A DNA stretch of 64,000 nucleotides from Proruminimicrobium sp963666965 (GCA_963666965.1 OY762939.1:1178001-1242000), one strand, 5' to 3'; counted from the first letter of the stretch, positions 26,683 through 35,085 are shown. The notes: a model not told the origin generated them from the letters alone. A program made the numbers and translations.

Positions 26683-27676
26683 TACTGTTATTCTCGCTCA
26701 CGGCGCAGGCGGCGACAAATCAAACGAGCTTATCAAATCATTTAAACAAAATTTTAATAATTCGGTTCTTTCAAAAATGGATGATGCCGGAGTATTTGAA
26801 ATTAACGGCATAAAAACGGCTTTTTCAACGGATTCTTTTGTAGTTGATCCGATCTTTTTTAACGGCGGAGATATCGGTAAACTTGCAGTATGCGGCACCG
26901 TAAACGATATATGTATGATGGGTGCAAAACCTCTTTTTATGTCTCTTGCCGTCATAATAGAAGAAGGTTTTGACAGAGCTTCTCTTCTTAAAATATCAAA
27001 ATCAATAGCAAAAACAGCCAAAGAGGCTAAGATTCAGATTATTACGGGTGATACGAAAGTTGTTGAAAAAGGTAAAGCCGATAAGATTTTTATAAACACA
27101 TCGGCGATAGGCATAATACAAGAAGACATAAATATATCGGCGTCAAACGCTTCAGACGGCGATGATATAATAATAAGCGGAAATATCGGCGACCATGCCT
27201 GCGCAATAATGGCCGAGCGCAATAGTTTTAAATTCAAATCAAAAATCAAAAGCGACTGCAGTCATTTAGACGGACTTGTCTCGGTTATGCTCAAAGCATG
27301 TCCTTTTATACATGTGTTGAGAGATCCGACAAGAGGCGGGCTTGCTGCTGTATTAAACGAAATAGCAAACAGTTCAAATAAAGGAATTGTCATAGACGGT
27401 GCTCTTATTCCTGTTTCAGTTCCGGTGAGAGCTTTCTGCAAAATACTCGGTCTGGATCCTGTATACATGGCAAATGAGGGGAAACTTGTTTCAATTCAGC
27501 CTGCAAAATACACGCTGAAAGTTTTAGCCGCCATGAAAAAACATCCTCTTGGCAAAAATGCAAAAGTAATAGGCAGAGTGTTAAAAGACAGAAAAAATGT
27601 CTGGATTAAATCGGAGTCCGGCAGTTTGAGACAGCTCGTTAATTCGGATCTTGAACAGTATCCGAGAATTTGTTAA
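26672..27676 (+). CDS. hypE: hydrogenase maturation protein HypE (carbamoyl dehydratase)
   Basis: A 334-residue PurM-like protein. It has the HypE starts HGAGG, FSTDSFVVDPIFFNGGDIG and GTVNDICMMGA, RDPTRGGLAAVLNE, and the C-terminal tail PRIC whose last Cys receives the carbamoyl group from HypF and is dehydrated to thiocyanate. hypA, hypB, hypF and the hydrogenase itself are not in the window. The end is three bases from the convergent HD-domain gene, with no room for a terminator. Confidence 0.95.
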   Translation: MKNNTVILAHGAGGDKSNELIKSFKQNFNNSVLSKMDDAGVFEINGIKTAFSTDSFVVDPIFFNGGDIGKLAVCGTVNDICMMGAKPLFMSLAVIIEEGFDRASLLKISKSIAKTAKEAKIQIITGDTKVVEKGKADKIFINTSAIGIIQEDINISASNASDGDDIIISGNIGDHACAIMAERNSFKFKSKIKSDCSHLDGLVSVMLKACPFIHVLRDPTRGGLAAVLNEIANSSNKGIVIDGALIPVSVPVRAFCKILGLDPVYMANEGKLVSIQPAKYTLKVLAAMKKHPLGKNAKVIGRVLKDRKNVWIKSESGSLRQLVNSDLEQYPRIC

Positions 27677-27679
27677 AAA

Positions 27680-28864
27680 TCAATTCTTGAAATAATCAAA
27701 AACTTCTTTTAAATTGATTCCGGCCGCCGTCATATTTGAATATCGTTTATATAAATTTTCTTTTGACTCTTTAAGCTTTTCGGAATGTATTCCGTGGTTT
27801 ATCGATAAAGACGCTTCAATATAAGCAGACAGTTTGTCGCATAATTCTATTATCGAACCGTCAACCGGCGAATAATAATCGTCGTTGTATTTGTCTGTTA
27901 TCTGTGTAACGGTTCTTATTTTGGAACCTTCAATTATCTTATCGGAAAATTCGTTTTCTATAAAATACTGCATTTCAAAGCGCCATGCTTCCGGCAAAAG
28001 AGGCAGGATTCTGTTGTCTACCTCGTGTTTTTCGTATTCTTTTATTATATTTTCAAGGCCTGAAACGGAATATTTAATAGGACTTATAATGTCTTTTGTC
28101 AGAATTTCCGGCAAATCGTGGAACAGCGACGAAAAAAAGTTGTTGTAACATCTTTTTGTACAGGCTCCCGTTTTAAGAGAACATATATAAGAAAATATCG
28201 CAACTACGAACATATGCCCCAAAACGGTAGTCTGCGGCTGTCTGAACATCTGTGCCCATCTCTGCTGAAAACGAAGCTGTCCGCATAGATCGAGAAACCC
28301 GTAATATTTTTTGTTCATTATAAGTTTTTTTACGCCGATAAAATTCTGGTATTTTACAACGCAGTTTTCAACGTTTTCTTTTGTTTTTTCTATGCCGTAA
28401 AGCATTTGGTTCCACGGATAAATTATACCGAATTCCCATTTTGTTGAAAATTCATGAGAAGCCATAAGAATTTCTTTTTCGTATTTTGCGTAATCGTCGT
28501 CAAAAAGATATTGCTCGAATCTGTCTCTTAAGTCCGGATTTAATTCGAAAATATCGCTGTTTAAACGGTTCAAAACCCATTTATTGAGCTCAACTTTTTT
28601 CTTTGACATTATTTCGTGGTATACTTCAGGTTTTAAGTCGGTAAGCATAGTTCTGTGAAAAAACTCAAAAATTCCGCCCTCTATTAGTTTTATCCAGTCA
28701 ACTTTATTGTTTTCTTCTTCGTCGAATTTGGCGATAATGTAGGCGATTATCATCTTGTGAGCCTGTTTATCTATTTCAAACAGGTTAAAAGGCCGGATAT
28801 GGTCGTTCCATCTTAATATTGTTGCCGCGGAATAAATCTGCTCTATTAAATTTTTAGTTATCAT
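27680..28864 (-). CDS. HD-domain phosphohydrolase (YfbR-like C-terminal part)
   Basis: A 394-residue protein. An HD-domain core is visible in GHMFVVAIFSYI (first His), SLFHDLPEILTKDI (HD pair) and ELCDKLSAYIEA (late Asp), which is the arrangement in YfbR/YGK1-like nucleotidases. The first 190 residues are helical and of unknown function. Substrate unknown; nucleotides are likely. It is the last gene of a five-gene - strand unit and starts inside the end of the holin-like gene, so translation is probably coupled. Confidence 0.75.
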   Translation of the reverse strand: MITKNLIEQIYSAATILRWNDHIRPFNLFEIDKQAHKMIIAYIIAKFDEEENNKVDWIKLIEGGIFEFFHRTMLTDLKPEVYHEIMSKKKVELNKWVLNRLNSDIFELNPDLRDRFEQYLFDDDYAKYEKEILMASHEFSTKWEFGIIYPWNQMLYGIEKTKENVENCVVKYQNFIGVKKLIMNKKYYGFLDLCGQLRFQQRWAQMFRQPQTTVLGHMFVVAIFSYICSLKTGACTKRCYNNFFSSLFHDLPEILTKDIISPIKYSVSGLENIIKEYEKHEVDNRILPLLPEAWRFEMQYFIENEFSDKIIEGSKIRTVTQITDKYNDDYYSPVDGSIIELCDKLSAYIEASLSINHGIHSEKLKESKENLYKRYSNMTAAGINLKEVFDYFKN

Positions 28865-29267
28865 TATTATTATAAATATCCGAATGAGGAGGCGTATTGC
28901 CGTAATGTTTTAAAACTCTTACGTTCTTTTTTATTACATAAGCGTCTATTATAACCGTTATTAAGCTCAATATAAGAGCAGCAAGAAAAGCATACCAGAA
29001 AGTCGTTACTTTAAAACCGGTCACGAGTTTTGAAGAAAAATAAAAAAGACCTGCGTTTATAAACAGCGTTAAAATGCCCAAAGTAAGAATGTTGAAAGGA
29101 AGAGATATAAAGATAATTACAGGTTTTAGGAAAGTATGGATAAAAGTTAAAACTATTGCGGCTACAGCCATAGTATGCCATCCGTCTATCGCTATTCCGT
29201 CAAGAAGTTTTACGATTATAAAAAGCGCAAAAAAATTAACTAAAACCGAAATAATAAAATTTTTCAT
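28854..29267 (-). CDS. phage-holin-4 family (PF04020-type) membrane protein
   Basis: A 137-residue protein with four hydrophobic helices (about 4-22, 33-50, 56-78, 88-110) in the pattern of the PF04020 family (DGIAIDGWHTMAVAAIVL, LPFNILTLGILTLFINAG). A hydrophilic tail of about 27 residues follows. Despite the family name there is no phage context here; function is unknown. The start overlaps the Smr gene end by four bases. Confidence 0.8.
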   Translation of the reverse strand: MKNFIISVLVNFFALFIIVKLLDGIAIDGWHTMAVAAIVLTFIHTFLKPVIIFISLPFNILTLGILTLFINAGLFYFSSKLVTGFKVTTFWYAFLAALILSLITVIIDAYVIKKNVRVLKHYGNTPPHSDIYNNNDN

Positions 29268-29533
29268 GTACGGTCTCCTTTGCGTTTCAAATATACAAAT
29301 ATCCGTCCGAAATTAACAGGATCAACTTTGTATCTAGTATACATTTTTTTTGTTTCTTTGTCATTTAGGAACCGCAGAACTTTTTTCTTAAGCTGTCCGG
29401 AGCCTTTTCCCGGTATTATTTCAATTTCTGTTACGCCTTTTTCAAGGGCTTGCGCGATAATATTTTTTAAAGATTCGTCTATTTCTCTGCCTTTGTTAAA
29501 TATATCATGCAGGTCGAGTTTTAAAAAAGACAT
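29264..29533 (-). CDS. small Smr-domain protein
   Basis: An 89-residue protein made up of a single Smr domain: LKLDLHDIF (the LDLH motif), then ITEIEIIPGKGSGQLKKKV-like sequence at residues 36-53 equal to the HGKGxG loop, then a last strand IFVYLK. Smr domains bind or nick branched nucleic acid or RNA and occur at MutS2 C termini. Here the central HGKG is PGKG, so the His of that loop is missing. It sits between the SGNH gene and the holin-like gene. Confidence 0.75.
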   Translation of the reverse strand: MSFLKLDLHDIFNKGREIDESLKNIIAQALEKGVTEIEIIPGKGSGQLKKKVLRFLNDKETKKMYTRYKVDPVNFGRIFVYLKRKGDRT

Positions 29534-29535
29534 TT

Positions 29536-30846
29536 TTAATTTATAAGCTCCGTTATTTTTTTGCCTACATTTTCGGCTATCATTGCGTTGCCGAGTTTTG
29601 TGCAGTGTCCGAAAGTTAATCCGAAACTGTCGTTGAAAAATTTATAGTAGGGCTCTTTTTTTAACCTTTCTTTAAAATTGTTTTCATTTGAAACAAATAT
29701 AATATCGTTTTTCAGAGGGCTGTTTTTAAAAAAAATTTCTACTTCGCTTATCGGCATAGTCGGATAGCCCATGCATATGTAAACGGCTCCGTGATCAATT
29801 GCTTTTTTTGCAAAAACAAGATATGCCTGCCGAATTTCTTCTGTATTTAAAGTTAAAGCTTTATTTGAATGTTTAAATTTATTAGGGTAATTATAATAGA
29901 CGGAGTTTACGTTTTTAGACACAAGATATTGGTATAAATCGTCAAGTATTGAAGTTTCAGCTTTTTCGGCCGTAATAAGATTATAGTAATCTGATTGGTG
30001 CTCCAAGTCTGAAAATGAAAGATAAGATTCGATAGTTTTCTTTAAGTAATCGTTTTTTAATTCATCGGATAATTTTTTATCTTTTAAAACCGATAATATC
30101 AAATCTTTTGCCTCATTATGTTTTTGCTGCTTAACATATATGTCGGTAAGCATGAAAATAACGGAAGTATGTTCTAAAGTGCCTCCGTTTTTAAAAAATA
30201 TGCCGGCATATTTTTCAACATTTTCAAAATTCCGTTTCATTCTGTAAAAATATATGAGTGCTTCCAGAACTTTTAAATCATGCGGGTTTTTCTCGGCCAG
30301 TTTTATAAGTTCCGAAGGTTCTTTGTTTTGGCGAAAACATTCGTCTGAAATTTTTGTATAATCGCCTGTTGAATCGTCGGCATGCAGTTTTTTTGCGGCT
30401 ATTTCTTCAATATTTCTTTTTATAAGAATAAAAAGAGAGACAGTTTTTAATTTATAGCGTTTATAGACAGTTTTATCTTTTAGAGATGCGTCGTTTATGC
30501 CCATCATCGAAATTACAATATCGGGATTGTACATTTCAAGCTGGCTGTCTATTCTGTCGGTTATGTTTTTTATGTTAGTGCCGGGGATTCCGCAGTCTAT
30601 AACCATAAAATCTTTTTTGAGATTTTTGTTTAGATAATCGGTAAGCTGTTTGGGATACTGCGCAAAAGTCGTAGACTCTCCTATACAGAGTATTTTAATG
30701 ACGTTTTTGTCTCTTGATAAAGTGCCGGCGCGCCTGTTTGTGAATTTATCAGTCTGCGCTATTACAAACGAGCTTGTCTGCAACAGAATTTCAAGACTGG
30801 CTAACGCTATAAAAATGCCTAAAAACAATAGAAGTATATTTTTCAT
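29536..30846 (-). CDS. membrane-anchored SGNH hydrolase-like protein with helical insert
   Basis: A 436-residue protein with an N-terminal anchor (residues 3-20). SGNH blocks are CIGESTTFAQYP (Ser), DCGIPGTN (Gly) and MMGINDASL (Asn). A long helical insert (about 150-300) with TPR-like character separates them from the last block, LTFGHCTKLGNAMIAENV, which holds the His. The usual Asp three residues before the His is Thr here, so catalysis may be changed. Similar proteins modify sugars or lipids at the envelope. It overlaps the U32 gene by four bases. Confidence 0.7.
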   Translation of the reverse strand: MKNILLLFLGIFIALASLEILLQTSSFVIAQTDKFTNRRAGTLSRDKNVIKILCIGESTTFAQYPKQLTDYLNKNLKKDFMVIDCGIPGTNIKNITDRIDSQLEMYNPDIVISMMGINDASLKDKTVYKRYKLKTVSLFILIKRNIEEIAAKKLHADDSTGDYTKISDECFRQNKEPSELIKLAEKNPHDLKVLEALIYFYRMKRNFENVEKYAGIFFKNGGTLEHTSVIFMLTDIYVKQQKHNEAKDLILSVLKDKKLSDELKNDYLKKTIESYLSFSDLEHQSDYYNLITAEKAETSILDDLYQYLVSKNVNSVYYNYPNKFKHSNKALTLNTEEIRQAYLVFAKKAIDHGAVYICMGYPTMPISEVEIFFKNSPLKNDIIFVSNENNFKERLKKEPYYKFFNDSFGLTFGHCTKLGNAMIAENVGKKITELIN

Positions 30847-32087
30847 TTTATTTTTATTCTCGCAACTGTAAGAACAGGTAAAAGTTTGATATTTTCACCG
30901 TCTATTTTTATTTTTACGGCCTGATTTGCAACGCCCGGAGACAACGTTTCAACAGTTTTTTTTGAATTTGCCGGCTGGATGTCTCCAAGTTTTAATTTAT
31001 AAGGTTCAAAGCGAAAGGGGGAGAGAAATTCAATTTCGTCGTCTTTAGACAATTTATGCCTTAATTCCAAAACTATCTCGCTGCCGTTATTTTCTCTAAC
31101 AAAACCGCAGTTTCTGTAATCGCTTTTGCTTGACGTGTCAATGTAATCCTGGGCTTTATCGTCTGGTATTCCGTCAAAAAAGCCGGTCGTATATCCTCTG
31201 TTTTGAAGTGTATAAAGTTCTTCCATATATTTTTTTGAATCCCATTTTTCAGGATTGTCATAATAATCGTCTATTGCTTTTCTGTAAATTCTTGCAGTCT
31301 GCGCCACGTAATATTCCGTTTTGTTTCTGCCTTCTATTTTTAAAGAGTTTAATCCTGCAGAAAGAATTTTATTTAGTTTGGGCATAAGGCATAAATCTTT
31401 CGAGTTAAAAAGATATGTGCCTCTTTCATCTTCTTCTATCGGATACATCTGACCGGGGCGCAATTCTTCCTCAACGTATGTTTTATATTGCCACCTGCAC
31501 GAATGGGCGCATGCTCCCTGATTTGCGCTTCTTGAAGCCATAAAAGAGGATATAAGGCATCTTCCGGAATAGCTTATGCACATTGCGCCGTGTATAAACA
31601 TTTCAAGTTTTATATCGGGGCATACTTTTCTTATTTCTTTTATTTCGTTAAAACTGACTTCTCTGCCAAGCACGCAAAGAGACGCTCCCATTTTTTTCCA
31701 AAAATTGACCGTCAGGCTTGAACAGACGTTGGCCTGCGTCGAGATATGAACGGGAAGCTGCGGCAGCTGGGTGCGGATATAATCAAATACACCGGGATCG
31801 GCGATGATTACTCCGTCGGGGTTTAATTGTTTTACCGTTTTTGTGAAGTTTGAAAGCCTTTCAATATCCCTGTTATGTGAAAATATGTTGAGCGTAAGGT
31901 ATATTTTTTTGCCTGCGTTTCTTGCATAATCTATGCCTTGCTGAAGCTCTTCCATCGGGAAAGACGATTTTGCCCTTAATGATAAATCGGGAGTGCCGGA
32001 ATAAACGGCGTCTGCTCCGTATAAGACGGCAGTTTTAAGCCTTGAAAGCGAACCTGCAGGAAGCAGCAATTCCGGTTTATTATTCAT
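30843..32087 (-). CDS. peptidase U32-family protein (TrhP/YhbU-like)
   Basis: A 414-residue protein with the U32 signature: ELLLPAGSLSRLKTAVLYGADAVY-type N terminus (residues 5-28), STQANV, MFIHGAMCISYSGRC, and the four Cys pattern GACAHSCRW. Several U32 proteins are now known to act in hydroxylation of tRNA uridine 34 or rRNA cytidine, binding Fe-S through these Cys, and true peptidase activity is doubtful. It heads the - strand unit next to the tRNA pair and reads away from it. Confidence 0.88.
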   Translation of the reverse strand: MNNKPELLLPAGSLSRLKTAVLYGADAVYSGTPDLSLRAKSSFPMEELQQGIDYARNAGKKIYLTLNIFSHNRDIERLSNFTKTVKQLNPDGVIIADPGVFDYIRTQLPQLPVHISTQANVCSSLTVNFWKKMGASLCVLGREVSFNEIKEIRKVCPDIKLEMFIHGAMCISYSGRCLISSFMASRSANQGACAHSCRWQYKTYVEEELRPGQMYPIEEDERGTYLFNSKDLCLMPKLNKILSAGLNSLKIEGRNKTEYYVAQTARIYRKAIDDYYDNPEKWDSKKYMEELYTLQNRGYTTGFFDGIPDDKAQDYIDTSSKSDYRNCGFVRENNGSEIVLELRHKLSKDDEIEFLSPFRFEPYKLKLGDIQPANSKKTVETLSPGVANQAVKIKIDGENIKLLPVLTVARIKIK

Positions 32088-32118
32088 AACGGTTAGATTA
32101 TATAATAATTATCATTAT

Positions 32119-32147
32119 TTGACTAGAAATAAATGTTTTGATATAAT
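32119..32147 (+). promoter_or_regulatory. promoter of the tRNA-Arg/tRNA-His pair
   Basis: TTGACT (32119-32124), 17 bases, TATAAT (32142-32147), then 18 bases to the 5' end of tRNA-Arg. A strong, correctly spaced sigma70-type promoter. Confidence 0.8.
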
Positions 32148-32165
32148 CTCGTGCTATAAACTCAT

Positions 32166-32239
32166 GTCTCCGTAGCTCAATTGGATAGAGCAACTGCCTT
32201 CTAAGCAGTAGGTTACGTGTTCAACTCACGTCGGAGACG
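32166..32239 (+). tRNA. tRNA-Arg (anticodon TCT)
   Basis: A full cloverleaf can be drawn: acceptor GTCTCCG / CGGAGAC, D arm GCTC...GAGC, anticodon stem ACTGC/GCAGT with loop CTTCTAA (anticodon TCT), and T arm with TTCAACT loop. CCA is not encoded; the gene ends in G then TTT. Confidence 0.93.
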
Positions 32240-32270
32240 TTTATTTTTTTCAGTTTACTTCATGATTAAC

Positions 32271-32348
32271 GGTGGCTGTAGCTCAGTTGGTTAGAGCGTC
32301 GCTCTGTGGAAGCGAAGGTCGCGGGTTCAAATCTCGTCAGCCACCCCA
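32271..32348 (+). tRNA. tRNA-His (anticodon GTG)
   Basis: Acceptor GTGGCTG / CAGCCAC with the His-specific extra G at -1 (32271) facing C73 (32345), anticodon stem TCGCT/AGCGA with loop CTGTGGA (anticodon GTG), T loop TTCAAAT. CCA is encoded at 32346-32348, unlike in the neighbouring tRNA-Arg. The stop codon of the convergent serine recombinase gene lies inside the 3' part of this tRNA. Confidence 0.93.
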
Positions 32349-33833
32349 CGCTTGTCTTATACTGTTGTTATCGCAAAAAACACTTAAAAAATAAGGCAGT
32401 TTTATGGGTTCGATAAATCCTTCAATATATTTGAAACCATAAGGTGTAACAAGATTTTGTATTTTTTGTTTGAATAATATATCAGATTTCTTCCATAGTT
32501 TATCCATATTACACATGAAATGTTTAGCATATTGCCAGTAGACTGGTATTTGAGAGCTACTAGAAGAAGAAACAATAATATTCTTTTTTTCTATGATTTT
32601 ATTGTTTAAATCTTCTACTATATTTTGTCCATCTTCTTTTGAAATAGTTGCATCCGCCATCATAAGTATTATTTTAGTTTTTTGATTTTGAAGTATTTCA
32701 ATCTCTTTTTCTGCCATAGTTATTAATCTTTTTTTATTACTTGTTAATTCCTCAAATTTATCAATCACAATTTCTTTAAACAAATTTAATAAGTTTTCAG
32801 GAACTTTAATCTCTTTTAAAAAGTTGAAATAACTATCTTCAACATCATCTTTATGAAAACGATGGCAACCTGTTTTTAAACAATGGTAATATGGTACTAA
32901 TGTTCTTAAACCATTAGAATGTATTTTCCCTTTTGAAATACTAGCAGACATTTTACTTCCACACACAGAACAGAACATAAATTGTCTTAATGGAAAAACA
33001 GGATTGATTTTAAATTTAGGAATATCTAAATTATAACTTCTCTTATGTATTTTTTCCTGAACTAAAAAGAACAACTCTTCTGATATCAAAGGAGTATGAA
33101 TTCCTTTAATATATTCACTATTATTCATAGAATACTTGTCTGGTAATAAACCACAATAAACAGGATTTTTTAGAATCTCACCGACACCTTGCTTGCTTAT
33201 AATAAATTTATCTTCTTGCAATAATTTTCTTCGAATTTCATTCATATTAGATCCTTCGTTTAAGAGATTAAACATTTTTTGTACGCAAGGAGCTTCTGTA
33301 TTTGGAACCATGATTCTTTTATTATAAGAATCAGCTTGAAATGAATACCCTTTAGGTGCCCAAAGCCATCTTCCTTCTCTCACTGCTTGTCTCATTCCTT
33401 CGCTTGTTTTAAGTGCTCTTTCATCATTATCAAATTTGGCTATTCCAGAAAGTAATGTCTTCATAAGTTTGCCCATAGAAGTATCATCTATGTTTTCAGT
33501 TACTGATACCAATTGTATTTTGTTGGTTCTTAGCCAATTATCAAAATATAAAAAATCTTCAGTATTTCTAGATAATCTGTCAATTTTATAGATTATTAAA
33601 GCAGATATTTCATTTTTTTTGTCTTTAATAAAATCTTTAAGTTTATTCAATGCTGGTCTGTCTAATGTTTTTGCACTCACTCCTTCTTCAATAAACTCTT
33701 TTACAATAATATAGCCTTGTTGAGAAGCATGTCTAGAACAATTTTCTTTTTGTGAATTTAGGCTATATCCAGATTTGGCTTGTTCTTCAGTTGATACTCT
33801 ACAATATGAAACAGCTTTTTTAGTTTGTTCCAT
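32337..33833 (-). CDS. large serine recombinase (site-specific integrase)
   Basis: A 498-residue protein. The resolvase domain begins with SYCRVSTEEQAKSGYSL (catalytic Ser14), then IYKIDRLSRNTEDFLYFD. A 'Recombinase' domain follows (PKGYSF..., QGVGEILKNPVYCG), then a zinc ribbon (FCSVCGSKM ... HCLKTGCHRF) and a coiled-coil region near 370-420. These are the parts of a large serine integrase, which joins attP and attB through a Ser-DNA bond. The ATG at 33833 has AGGTGA five bases upstream; a GTG nine bases earlier is part of that site. The last codons (QAWGG, stop) run into tRNA-His. The gene overlaps its upstream neighbour by 14 bases. Confidence 0.92.
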   Translation of the reverse strand: MEQTKKAVSYCRVSTEEQAKSGYSLNSQKENCSRHASQQGYIIVKEFIEEGVSAKTLDRPALNKLKDFIKDKKNEISALIIYKIDRLSRNTEDFLYFDNWLRTNKIQLVSVTENIDDTSMGKLMKTLLSGIAKFDNDERALKTSEGMRQAVREGRWLWAPKGYSFQADSYNKRIMVPNTEAPCVQKMFNLLNEGSNMNEIRRKLLQEDKFIISKQGVGEILKNPVYCGLLPDKYSMNNSEYIKGIHTPLISEELFFLVQEKIHKRSYNLDIPKFKINPVFPLRQFMFCSVCGSKMSASISKGKIHSNGLRTLVPYYHCLKTGCHRFHKDDVEDSYFNFLKEIKVPENLLNLFKEIVIDKFEELTSNKKRLITMAEKEIEILQNQKTKIILMMADATISKEDGQNIVEDLNNKIIEKKNIIVSSSSSSQIPVYWQYAKHFMCNMDKLWKKSDILFKQKIQNLVTPYGFKYIEGFIEPIKLPYFLSVFCDNNSIRQAWGG

Positions 33834-34308
33834 CTTTATCACCTCTTAAATAATCAGTTAATATTAATTCTGCGAATTTTGTTAGTCCATATATAATTTC
33901 CATTTTAATTTCATCTGGATATTGGTTTAAATGGCTGCTATTAAAATATTTTTTTATATATTTATTTGTGCTTATGGTAGAATCTATATTTTTGACATAA
34001 TCTATATTTTTTATTATTGTAGCATTTTTATTTTGACTTTCAATTTTATCAAAATCATACTCAATATTATTAATTCCAGAATAAAAATAATCTTCTTCTT
34101 TTAGCATATAGTCAATAAACTTTACATCATAATATTCCAAAGAAAAATTGCCATATGCTTCAGAGAAAAAAGGTCCATCGTTGTTTGTATCGGATAAAAT
34201 TCCTGAAGAAAAAATAACGTCATAAGAATATTCTTCTTTAAATACATCAATAGGTAGATTATATAACCCTTCTCCATAAAATTCATCAAAAACTTCTACT
34301 TCATTCAT
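33820..34308 (-). CDS. unknown acidic protein upstream of the recombinase
   Basis: A 162-residue protein that I do not recognise, rich in Asp, Glu, Tyr and Asn, with no signal peptide or membrane segment. It directly precedes and overlaps the serine recombinase, so it is probably co-transcribed and may be a recombination directionality factor or an accessory protein of the element. That role is a guess from position only. GGAGTAAAG precedes the ATG. Confidence 0.6.
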   Translation of the reverse strand: MNEVEVFDEFYGEGLYNLPIDVFKEEYSYDVIFSSGILSDTNNDGPFFSEAYGNFSLEYYDVKFIDYMLKEEDYFYSGINNIEYDFDKIESQNKNATIIKNIDYVKNIDSTISTNKYIKKYFNSSHLNQYPDEIKMEIIYGLTKFAELILTDYLRGDKDGTN

Positions 34309-34857
34309 TTAACTTTACTCCTTAGTCAAGCTTTAAGTACAACTTTGATTTTTTTAGTCATTATTGTTTAATCTTGCATTTTTAATTTTTATACATCCTT
34401 CAATTGATAATATATAGATTTGCTTCTAAAAAACAATATTTATTTTTTAAATTTTTCAGTATAACGTATCTATATAGAAAATATCAATTCAAATCAAATA
34501 TCAAACTTTCAACTCATAATATATAGATTTTAATCTATAAAACAATATTTAAATTTAAAAACTTATCAAATATAATTTTATATTTTAAATTTATATTAAG
34601 GACATCAATTTTGACATCTCACCACATAATATGTAAAACCAACAAAAAAAAACAAGTTGTGATAAAATACATTAATTTTATAAGTGTATATATATAATTA
34701 ATATGTTAAATGAATTTTTGTATGATTAATAAAGCATTTATTTAATTAAGATTATCAATGAATTAAAGAGATAATAATATTAAATTTTATTTTTGTATAA
34801 TATAATTAGACTAAATATTTAAATTAAAGATTTAAACTTTAATTTTTATAGTTTAGG
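34309..34857. other. very AT-rich non-coding stretch with a duplicated motif
   Basis: No gene of useful length is visible. The region contains a direct repeat of about 46 bp: copies at 34401-34450 and 34510-34556 share ATAATATATAGATTT, TCTA and AAAACAATATTTA in the same order. A shorter related piece (ACATAATATGT) is at 34624. TATAAT at 34796-34801 may be the -10 box for the structured RNA that follows. The stretch lies between the divergent recombinase unit and the cargo genes, where control sites or a replication or transfer origin could be placed. Confidence 0.5.
34401..34556. repeat. two-copy direct repeat in the element's control region
   Basis: Copy 1 starts at 34401 (CAATTGATAATATATAGATT) and copy 2 at 34510 (CAACTCATAATATATAGATT). 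Both continue with a similar A/T-rich tail containing AAAACAATATTTA. Copies are about 109 bp apart in the same direction, like paired protein-binding sites or iterons. Confidence 0.55.
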
Positions 34858-35085
34858 AGATAAGATGTTGAATGCAAGCTAGAACATAGCTTGATATATT
34901 TTAAATACATTTTGGTGTTAGGTTAATGACCTAACTCTATCTGTGGAAACAGATAGCATTATAGCCCAAAAGGTATCGCTTTTTAGGGAGTACCATACCG
35001 TTCTTGTAGCGGTATGGGAAACCGAGGCGACCTTTTATTTGTGGAGCTAGAATGACATAAATACTTAGGTCGCCTTTTTATTTTT
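34858..35085 (+). ncRNA. candidate structured RNA of about 230 nt, class unknown
   Basis: Five strong hairpins occur in a row with no matching reading frame: 34875-34893 (7-bp stem, loop GAACA), 34917-34935 (GTTAGGT/ACCTAAC), 34937-34956 (CTATCTGT/ACAGATAG closed by GGAA, a GNRA tetraloop), 34993-35017 (CCATACCG/CGGTATGG), and 35025-35075 (AGGCGACCT/AGGTCGCCT) followed by a T-rich run that makes the last one look like a terminator. The GC-rich stems stand out in very AT-rich DNA. It lies between TATAAT at 34796 and the zinc-ribbon gene. I cannot match it to tmRNA, 6S, RNase P, SRP or a riboswitch I know. Confidence 0.6.

Noticed and set aside
28854..29267. Prophage remnant because of the holin-like family name
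   Set aside because: The gene is embedded in an operon of chromosomal genes and no phage structural genes are near; this family is widespread in non-phage contexts.
34858..35085. tmRNA, 6S RNA, RNase P RNA, group II intron or retron as identity of the structured RNA
   Set aside because: There is no tRNA-like end with tag frame, no long single hairpin with a central bubble, no RNase P core, no domain V hairpin, and no reverse transcriptase gene nearby.
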